Shown here: positions 8,101-13,654 of the stretch, one piece after another
Layout of the letters: every line of letters starts with the position of its first letter
Numbering within the stretch: the stretch's first letter is position 1
Assembly (NCBI GenBank): GCA_964570865.1
Contig: CAZMZM010000053.1
Span: 1-15,647 of the forward strand
Source: WGAL01 sp964570865
GTDB taxonomy: Bacteria; Bacteroidota; Ignavibacteria; Ignavibacteriales; Melioribacteraceae
Direction: 5' to 3'
Length of the DNA: 15,647 nucleotides
The notes under the pieces: model-generated
Databases searched by the model: none
The model's input: the letters and a program-made list of their open reading frames with translations, nothing else
Told to the model about the DNA's origin: nothing
Program-made: the position numbers and the translations under genes

Positions 8101-9122
8101 ACGGAATTTCGGTAACAACAGAACCTGTCCCGATTAAAGCTTTGGGAAATGTTTCTCTTGACGGGAAAGTAAATTCATCAGATTCTTTTACAGGCGAAGC
8201 CTTAATAACCGTTTACGATTCAAAACGAAGTGTTGAAATTCCCGAATGGAATTACACAATCTACGAACAAGGTGGGATTTTATACAGAGGTAGGGCAAGT
8301 GTAGTAAACGGCAACTTTATTACTAATTTTGTTGTGCCAAAAGATATTTCGTTTGGGGAAAACAACGGCAAAATAACCGCCTATTTTTTCAACGATGAAG
8401 TTGACGGCATAGGTGGAACCGATTTAGTGAAAATTACCGGAATAGATACTTCGCGACATAACGACGGAGCGGGCCCGGCTATTAATATTTATTATGATAA
8501 TCTTGCTAATCAGAACGGATATTTGGTTAATCCCGATTTTACATTTTATGCAAAGTTGGAGGATGAAACCGGCATTAACACTTCGGGATTAGGATTAGGA
8601 CACAAGCTGGAAGGAATAATTAACGGTGATGAAGAAAATCCTATTGACTTCACAAATTACTTTGTCGGCGATTTGGATGAAGGAGGAAAATCCGGGGAAG
8701 TAAAATATAATTTCTACAATTACAAACCGGGCGATTATTCAATAGTTGTTAAGGCATGGGATGTTTTCAATAATTCATCTCAAAAGGAAAGCCATTTTAC
8801 CGTAGTAAGCGGAGATGAAATTGCTGTTCGTAATATTGTGAATTTCCCAAATCCATTTAAAGGAAGCACATTTTTTACATTCCAGCATAACTTAAGTGAA
8901 CCGATAAACGTTAAAATAAATATTTACACTGTTTACGGACGAAAAATTAAATCAGTTCAAGAGTACGGAATTACAGACAAGTTTGTTAAAATTTACTGGG
9001 ACGGATTGGACGAAGATGGTGACAAACCGGCAAACGGTGCGTATCTTTACCGCATCGTTATTGAATCTGCTTCCGGTAAATATTCAAAAACTTTTGATGG
9101 AAAGTTGGCAATAATCAGATAA
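5196..9122 (+). CDS. porU: Type IX secretion system sortase PorU (C25 peptidase)
   Basis: PorU acts at the cell surface in complex with PorV. It cleaves the C-terminal sorting domain from T9SS cargo and links the cargo to its surface anchor. The 1308-residue protein has a signal peptide (cleavage A-V-M-A|Q21), then a propeptide-like region to about 215. A PorU-type segment starts at A-S-G-V-W (219-223) and contains 'E-E-G-I-Y-K-I-D-Y' and 'L-L-F-Y-G-H-G'. The gingipain-like C25 domain spans about 592-960. Its catalytic pair is visible: H829 in F-Y-G-H-G and C863 in A-A-T-C, 34 residues apart as in gingipains. A Ser/Thr-rich beta region follows, then a CTD-like end from N1216 (N-F-P-N-P-F...W-D-G...Y-L-Y-R-I). 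The start has AGAGG at 5186-5190. Adjacent porV supports PorU rather than a generic secreted C25 protease. Confidence 0.92.
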   Translation: MGNKLFVALVFFFAFKAVMAQNGLNVISSGSSEIVLEYHPQYENFTKTKSGFYSVDVTGADINGNDFGLPTIPSISFELGVPNFGSTIKIINANYEKLAGKLKPIKPWEQIDSKSQVEIKSNKYKTFANESWINIENKGIIRGVKSETFKIYPILFNASKSEIKKLKSLRFKIIYRQGGTFSKINDEFLSGVLINYKTAKNWGIHNRKLSKTIQNSVLASGVWHRVNITEEGIYKIDYAQLVSLGFDPNSDNPRTIKIYNNGGENLQEGVTAPRPNDLVENNIIFKGESDGKLDPGDYLLFYGHGSDFFIYNNQYRKGVREHNWFTKKNYYWITWGGSNGKRVPFTNTQIIADAFQQNTTKSFLYHEKDLFNVIKSGRLFLGESFSYSQRTLTFNNPLPNLVPGSTIDYNYAVANLSSPSVYFTIEESGNTIISTNLRGYGSGSYVFGKYIHNSVSYSGTLPSNNSSLKFTFEANSTDKNGALDYFEISYDSYLKASDDFLLFFSKDTNSAVRFNLSGFSSSDISILDVSDYANITGIIPNTDNNGNANFYAQLQTADVHKYVAFTPAAAKSVSGFEAVPNSNIRGNIPNTKFVVIANRSMEQDAGKLVDYVNNDSPNSISTSLFFTDDIYNEFSCGLLDPAAIRDFIRYLYLNSTVAPEYVLLYGNGSYDYFDTEEKHNNFVPMLESMESLYEVNSYFTDDYYARVDGNDSKIDLAIARLPIENSQEADTYFQKYVDYENNSDFSEWRSRITLLADDGLTSHGDDGNEHTYRSEVLSSQLPQYFEQDKIYLIQYPTVITGLGRRKPLVNQAIINALNNGTLIFNFYGHGNPDVLTHERVFISDVTVPQLVNNNYFFLTAATCDFGRCDDPMKKSGVEKMLLKPDGGAIGSFASNRPVYSSSNAALNQDFYHYLLNNRDSLGLPKRIGYALFRAKALNASPNTEKFSLLSIPILRLKEPQKTAQIDSINGISVTTEPVPIKALGNVSLDGKVNSSDSFTGEALITVYDSKRSVEIPEWNYTIYEQGGILYRGRASVVNGNFITNFVVPKDISFGENNGKITAYFFNDEVDGIGGTDLVKITGIDTSRHNDGAGPAINIYYDNLANQNGYLVNPDFTFYAKLEDETGINTSGLGLGHKLEGIINGDEENPIDFTNYFVGDLDEGGKSGEVKYNFYNYKPGDYSIVVKAWDVFNNSSQKESHFTVVSGDEIAVRNIVNFPNPFKGSTFFTFQHNLSEPINVKINIYTVYGRKIKSVQEYGITDKFVKIYWDGLDEDGDKPANGAYLYRIVIESASGKYSKTFDGKLAIIR

Positions 9123-9123
9123 T

Positions 9124-9151
9124 AATTGATAATTGAGAATGGATAATGGAG
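9124..9151 (+). repeat. Heptanucleotide tandem array, copy 1 (4 x 7 bp)
   Basis: Four adjacent 7-bp units, AATTGAT, AATTGAG, AATGGAT and AATGGAG, begin one base after the porU stop codon. Units differ only at position 4 (T/G) and position 7 (T/G). A second array of the same kind follows porV. Downstream, the gap holds a short palindrome (GAATAA-A-TTATTC, 9171-9183) between two GATTGG copies (9165-9170, 9186-9191), none of which I can name. Confidence 0.8.
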
Positions 9152-9187
9152 AAACGTTATTTCGGATTGGGAATAAATTATTCTTGA

Positions 9188-9219
9188 TTGGAATATGAAA
9201 TAGAAAAACATTAATTTTA
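9188..9219 (+). promoter_or_regulatory. Weak candidate promoter of porV
   Basis: TTG at 9188-9190 is followed after 21 bases by TAATTTTA at 9212-9219, one mismatch from TAnnTTTG. The region is AT-rich, so this may be chance; porV could equally be read from the porU transcript. The strong GGAGG at 9244-9248, eight bases before ATG 9257, suggests efficient translation. Confidence 0.22.
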
Positions 9220-9256
9220 ATAAATAATAATCAGTATTACATTGGAGGAAATCTAA

Positions 9257-10399
9257 ATGATAAAAACCAAATTAGTTGTGTTATTTACAATGTTGACTTT
9301 GATTTTACCTAATATTATAAAAGCGCAAGGCGAAGCAGCCGTTCCGTTCTTACTCGTTGCTCCGGATTCCCGCGCGGGTGGAATAGGAGAGTCCGGAGTT
9401 GCTTTGGCAGATAACTCTGCTGCAATTTTCTGGAATCCGGCCGGTTTGGCTTTTTTGCACGGTTCGGAAGTTCAAATCACACATAGTAACTGGCTGCCGC
9501 AGTTTCATTTGGATTTGTTCTACGACTTCTTAGCCTACAGACAGTATATAGATGACATTGACGGCACAATATCTGCCGGAGTTACCTTTATGAATTTTGG
9601 TGAGTTCATACGAACAGGTGAAGGCTCGTCTCAACCGATTGGTACTTTCCGTTCTTTTGATGTCGCTGCTACGGTTGGGTATTCGACAAAAATTACCGAA
9701 AGCATCGGGTTGGGTTTTAACTTTCGCGTAATTCATAGCCGTTTATCGGATCAGCCGACTGCCGAGGAACAGGGAAGCGGAGTTGCGACTTCAATTAGTT
9801 TTGATATCGGAACTATGTACCGCCCGCAATCTCTTGATATTCCCTTTATAGGTGACATGAGCAACCGTGTAAGTTTCGGCGCAAACCTCAGTAATCTCGG
9901 ACCGAAAATCTACTATATTGATCAAGCTCAAGCTGACCCGATTCCGACCAACCTTAAAGTCGGTTATGCAATACGTGTTTTTGAAAACGATTACAACTCT
10001 TTAACAATTACAAACGATTTTAATAAATTGTTAGTTACAAAACATGATTCCACTACTCAAGCCGATCCGTTTTACGAAGCTGTATTTACATCATGGAAAA
10101 GCATGAATCAGATTAATTTTTCCGTCGGAATGGAGTACTGGTACGGCGATCCTTCCGATTTTATGTTTGCGCTCCGTACCGGCTTTTTCTATGAAGACCC
10201 GAATTACGGGAATCGTAAATTTGCTACATTTGGAGCAGGTTTAAGATATGACCTTTACGCTTTTGATTTCAGTTATATCAGCACCAGTCTTGTCGGAGGT
10301 GATGTTAATCATCCGCTGGCTCAAACGTTAAGGTTCTCCTTATCGATTAAATGGGGAGATCAAAAGGAATCGGTGAAAGGTTTTCCGAGAGGAATTTAA
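9257..10399 (+). CDS. porV: Type IX secretion system outer-membrane protein PorV
   Basis: PorV (LptO) is a beta-barrel outer-membrane protein that receives CTD-bearing cargo from the SprA/Sov translocon and presents it to PorU. The 380-residue protein has a signal peptide with predicted cleavage I-K-A|Q24. The mature start carries the PorV hallmark F-L-L-V-A-P-D-S-R-A-G-G-I-G near 31-44, then I-F-W-N-P-A-G-L at 57-64. Later come I-P-T-N-L-K-V-G-Y, 'D-F-N-K-L-L-V', 'V-G-M-E-Y-W-Y' and G-N-R-K-F-A-T-F-G-A-G-L near the end. The tail alternates polar and hydrophobic residues, as expected for barrel strands. The length fits the family. The start has GGAGG at 9244-9248. It follows porU as in Porphyromonas, but here with a 134-base gap and flanking 7-bp arrays. 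PorQ is a distant relative; these motifs favour PorV. Confidence 0.94.
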   Translation: MIKTKLVVLFTMLTLILPNIIKAQGEAAVPFLLVAPDSRAGGIGESGVALADNSAAIFWNPAGLAFLHGSEVQITHSNWLPQFHLDLFYDFLAYRQYIDDIDGTISAGVTFMNFGEFIRTGEGSSQPIGTFRSFDVAATVGYSTKITESIGLGFNFRVIHSRLSDQPTAEEQGSGVATSISFDIGTMYRPQSLDIPFIGDMSNRVSFGANLSNLGPKIYYIDQAQADPIPTNLKVGYAIRVFENDYNSLTITNDFNKLLVTKHDSTTQADPFYEAVFTSWKSMNQINFSVGMEYWYGDPSDFMFALRTGFFYEDPNYGNRKFATFGAGLRYDLYAFDFSYISTSLVGGDVNHPLAQTLRFSLSIKWGDQKESVKGFPRGI

Positions 10400-10411
10400 T
10401 GACTTAGTTGC

Positions 10412-10439
10412 AATTGAAAATGGAGAATGGATAATTGAG
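10412..10439 (+). repeat. Heptanucleotide tandem array, copy 2 (4 x 7 bp)
   Basis: Four adjacent 7-bp units, AATTGAA, AATGGAG, AATGGAT and AATTGAG, start 12 bases after the porV stop. They are the same unit family as at 9124-9151, but the order differs: copy 1 runs TTG, TTG, TGG, TGG and copy 2 runs TTG, TGG, TGG, TTG. The array cannot fold on itself, because it lacks complementary CAAT or CCAT words. Confidence 0.8.
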
Positions 10440-10442
10440 AAA

Positions 10443-10469
10443 TATAGTTCGGCTTTTTGTCGGACTATA
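10443..10469 (+). other. RNA hairpin after porV (11-bp stem, TTTTT loop)
   Basis: The arm TATAGTTCGGC (10443-10453) pairs fully with GTCGGACTATA (10459-10469) across a five-T loop. Two of the eleven pairs are G-U wobbles that exist only in + strand RNA; the other strand would have A-C mismatches there. No T-run follows, so it is not a classic terminator. It could protect the porV mRNA 3' end or act with the terminator downstream. Confidence 0.6.
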
Positions 10470-10512
10470 AATTGTGATTATCCGCCCGTAGGTTTTAAGA
10501 TTGGATATTTTT

Positions 10513-10546
10513 TTCAGCAATCGCATTGTAATTGCTGAATATTTTT
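10513..10546 (+). terminator. Intrinsic terminator downstream of porV
   Basis: A perfect 9-bp stem, TTCAGCAAT (10513-10521) and ATTGCTGAA (10531-10539), with a 9-base loop is followed directly by TATTTTT. The tail is T-rich only on the + strand side, so it should stop transcription leaving porV and insulate the promoter that begins eight bases downstream. Confidence 0.62.
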
Positions 10547-10553
10547 ATGTCCG

Positions 10554-10581
10554 TTGTTGGAAAATCTTTTCACTATTTTTG
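10554..10581 (+). promoter_or_regulatory. Promoter of the M6-like/peptidase pair
   Basis: TTG at 10554-10556, a 17-base spacer and TATTTTTG at 10574-10581 match the Bacteroidota consensus TTG-N17-23-TAnnTTTG exactly. It lies just after the porV terminator and gives a leader of about 30 bases before ATG 10619. This is the clearest promoter in the window. Confidence 0.55.
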
Positions 10582-10618
10582 TAAATTAAATATTCAGGTA
10601 TGAATTAGAAATATCAAA

Positions 10619-13600
10619 ATGAAAAAAATTAGAATAGTATTAACTTTAGTTTTAGCTTTAATAAGCGGATTAACTGCGCAAACTCATTTCAAAGCAAATC
10701 TTGCTTTCGTTCAGAATAATACTGAAACAAACTCCGGCGTTGATTCATTAAATATTCTGGCAATAATGGTGCAATTTCAGCCCGACAGATATGACGCGAC
10801 TGTCGGAGACGGAACTTTCGGGACGATCTACTCCGAACAAACCGCTACAAGAACTGATATTATTGACCCTCTTCCTCATAATAAAAATTACTTCGAAAAT
10901 CATTTGAAGTTTGTTAAAAATTATTATGAAAAAAATTCCGCCGGTAAACTTACGGTTAACTATTCGGTCGCAGGCAATGTCATTACTTTAGACAGCACAA
11001 TGCGAGTCTATTCTCCTGAAGTAGGGGATGATGATTATTCCGGTTTGGTCCGAATGTCAGAGCAAGCTTGGAATAAGTTTTCAGATGCCAATCCTAATTT
11101 TGATTTTTCAAAATATAATATGTTTGTAATCTTTCATGCCGGAGTTGGAAGGGATGTATCCTTGCCGGGCAGTTTGGGATTGGAAAGAGATTTACCCTCG
11201 CTTTACTTATCCCTTGCTACAATGAAAAAATACCTCGGCGATAATTTTATCGGAATTCCGGTAGGGAATAATTTTAAGATAACCAATACCGCTATTTTGC
11301 CTGAAACCGAGTCGCGTGAGATGGCGACAATTGTTGGAACTGCGCTCTATCAAGTTACTATAAACGGGCTTGCCGTATCAATGGTTGGAAGTTATTTAGG
11401 CTTGCCCGATTTATATAACACGGAAACAGGATACAGCGCCATTGGCAGATTCGGATTGATGGACGGACAAAGTATTTTTGCTTATGCGGGCGCTTTTCCA
11501 CCTGCACCTTCACCTATCGAAAAAATTTGGCTTGGATGGGTTAATCCTGTGGAAATTTCATTGAAGTCCGAAAGAATTAATTTATCCACATACTTAACTG
11601 CATTAAACGGCGACACAACTCTGCTTAAAATCCCCATTAACTCATCTGAATATTTCCTTGTTGAGAACCGTGAACGAGATGCAAACAATAATGGAGCAAT
11701 TGTAACTTTTTCGTCAAACGGAATAGAGAAAACGGTCGTCTTTTCTAACGACACTACCGGATTTAATAATTATGAAATTGATTCCCTTCGCGGAGTAATT
11801 ACCGACATCGATGAATCCGACTGGGCGCTTCCCGGCAAGGGTATTGTAATATGGCATATTGATGAGAACGTAATTAACGGCAATTGGTCAACTAATACAA
11901 TAAATAACGATAAAACCCACAAGGGCGTTGCCGTTGTTGAAGCTGACGGAATTAACGACATCGGCGAAATTTTCACAACAATATTCGGAGACCAAATTAT
12001 AGGGGAAGGGGAACAAAACGATTTTTGGTTTTCCGGTAACACCGGACATTATTTTACCGGTGAATTTTCTCCTTCAAGCAAACCTTCCAGCAATTCTTAT
12101 TCCGGGGCAAGTTCAGGAATTTATATATCCGATTTTTCATCCGTATCAAATAAGATGAATTTTAATCTTGAATTTCATTTCAATAATTTTGTGTTATCCA
12201 AAATTTTGACTCTACCAAACAACGCAAAAATAGATTTTGTCAACTCCGTTTCTCAAATTAGAGGGAAATACTTTACCATCCAATCCGGTTCGGATGTTTA
12301 CATTTTCAACTCGAATGCAGAATTGATAAAAACACTTTCCGATTTTTCAACAACTCCTAATTTGTTGCTTTCTACTTTTAGCAAATATTTTATTGTCGGT
12401 TATGTTAGAGATAAAATTAAATATTACATTTTTGACAATTCAACGTCTCTCCTTGATTCAGTAGCAATACCGGGTGTTATTACAACAAAATTAACCGCAC
12501 AATCCGAAAACAGTAGCCGAATAGAATTTGGTTCGGAGCAAAACAGCAAATACTATCGTGAAGACTTATTTATTAATGTTGACGGAAGCACGTCTGTTTC
12601 TTCATTTCCCGTAGATTCAAAGATTACTCAGATTATTTCAGGGGAACAAAAAGATGTGGTTATTACCGATAGTTTAGTAATTAGCGAAATGCTTTCTAAT
12701 AATGCACTAAATACTTTTATCCCAAAATATGAAGTCTTAAAAGCGGCTTTAACTTCTTATATGGATTCGGATGGTTCTCACGCTTTTCTGATTTTACTTG
12801 AAAAGAATAATTTATTTGAAGTTCTGGACTACTCGGGACTTACAAAAACAACTGAATTCTCAGTTAATACCGAGAGTGTAATTACTGATTTTTCCGTTTC
12901 TGTATTGAATGATTCGAGACTCCCTGCAATAAATATTTCATATGAAGGAAAGAGTTACTTTTACAATTTAAATGGAGTTTTGGCAGATAATTCTCCGTTG
13001 GAAGATGAAAATGAAACCGGCTTTGTCGGGGTTGCATCAGAGTTCAGTTTGGATAATGGTAGTCATACCCTTATAAATTATACTTCTGACGGCAGGTTAT
13101 TTGCATTTTCACCGGACGAAATGAATGAAAGACTTAAACCGTTTTATACTGTCGGAGAACCATTGCTTCACTCTCCTGTAATTTTTAATGATTATTCTAC
13201 GGATTCGTTGCAAATACTTGTTGCAGATAATTCAAATCGACTTTATCTTTTTAAGTATTCGGGTATTGTGGATTATTACAAAGGGACTTGGTCGGGAGCA
13301 TACGGAAACGGATCGAATAACATGTACAATCCCGTCCGAGCTGATCTCAATACTGTTTTCCCGACCTATTCGTTTAACGCATACAACTGGCCTAATCCGG
13401 TTTACGGTGGAGTTACTCATTTCAGATTTAAGCTTAATGAAGATTCCGATGTTAAAATTTTAATTTTTGATTTATCAGGTACTAAAGTGGCGGAATTAAA
13501 AGGCACAGGCAATGCAAACATTGATAATGAAATAGATTGGGATGTTTCAAACGTTCAAAGCGATGTTTACTTCGCACATTTTGAAGCAGTCGGAAAAGCA

Positions 13601-13648
13601 ACACACAAAACAGAAACTAAACTTATAAAAGTGGCGGTAGTAAAGTAA
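10619..13648 (+). CDS. Secreted M6-like pseudopeptidase with beta-propeller-like region and T9SS sorting domain
   Basis: This 1009-residue protein has a signal peptide (G-L-T-A|Q21). Residues about 45-515 follow the M6 (immune inhibitor A-like) peptidase layout: 'N-Y-Y-E-K-N-S-A-G-K-L' at 101-111 and 'F-V-I-F-H-A-G-V-G' near 169-177. G-L-P-D-L-Y at 261-266, 'G-R-F-G-L-M-D-G' near 276-283, 'L-G-W-V-N-P' at 305-310, W-H-I-D-E at 412-416 and V-V-E-A-D-G at 439-444 complete it. The zinc motif HEXXH that should precede GLPDLY is S-M-V-G-S (254-258): both histidines and the glutamate are missing, so metalloprotease activity is not expected. About 515-905 is strand-rich and propeller-like, ending in a W-S-G-A-Y-G-N-G segment at 891. 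A T9SS type A sorting domain closes it from N923-W-P-N-P. It is a predicted PorU/PorV cargo. No clear Shine-Dalgarno sequence is visible; the reading frame is intact. Confidence 0.85.
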   Translation: MKKIRIVLTLVLALISGLTAQTHFKANLAFVQNNTETNSGVDSLNILAIMVQFQPDRYDATVGDGTFGTIYSEQTATRTDIIDPLPHNKNYFENHLKFVKNYYEKNSAGKLTVNYSVAGNVITLDSTMRVYSPEVGDDDYSGLVRMSEQAWNKFSDANPNFDFSKYNMFVIFHAGVGRDVSLPGSLGLERDLPSLYLSLATMKKYLGDNFIGIPVGNNFKITNTAILPETESREMATIVGTALYQVTINGLAVSMVGSYLGLPDLYNTETGYSAIGRFGLMDGQSIFAYAGAFPPAPSPIEKIWLGWVNPVEISLKSERINLSTYLTALNGDTTLLKIPINSSEYFLVENRERDANNNGAIVTFSSNGIEKTVVFSNDTTGFNNYEIDSLRGVITDIDESDWALPGKGIVIWHIDENVINGNWSTNTINNDKTHKGVAVVEADGINDIGEIFTTIFGDQIIGEGEQNDFWFSGNTGHYFTGEFSPSSKPSSNSYSGASSGIYISDFSSVSNKMNFNLEFHFNNFVLSKILTLPNNAKIDFVNSVSQIRGKYFTIQSGSDVYIFNSNAELIKTLSDFSTTPNLLLSTFSKYFIVGYVRDKIKYYIFDNSTSLLDSVAIPGVITTKLTAQSENSSRIEFGSEQNSKYYREDLFINVDGSTSVSSFPVDSKITQIISGEQKDVVITDSLVISEMLSNNALNTFIPKYEVLKAALTSYMDSDGSHAFLILLEKNNLFEVLDYSGLTKTTEFSVNTESVITDFSVSVLNDSRLPAINISYEGKSYFYNLNGVLADNSPLEDENETGFVGVASEFSLDNGSHTLINYTSDGRLFAFSPDEMNERLKPFYTVGEPLLHSPVIFNDYSTDSLQILVADNSNRLYLFKYSGIVDYYKGTWSGAYGNGSNNMYNPVRADLNTVFPTYSFNAYNWPNPVYGGVTHFRFKLNEDSDVKILIFDLSGTKVAELKGTGNANIDNEIDWDVSNVQSDVYFAHFEAVGKATHKTETKLIKVAVVK

Positions 13649-13654
13649 AACATT

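Noticed and set aside
10619..13648. Calling the M6-like gene an active metalloprotease or a pseudogene
   Set aside because: The HEXXH ligands are absent, so activity is not expected; but the frame, signal peptide and sorting domain are intact, so it is not broken either.
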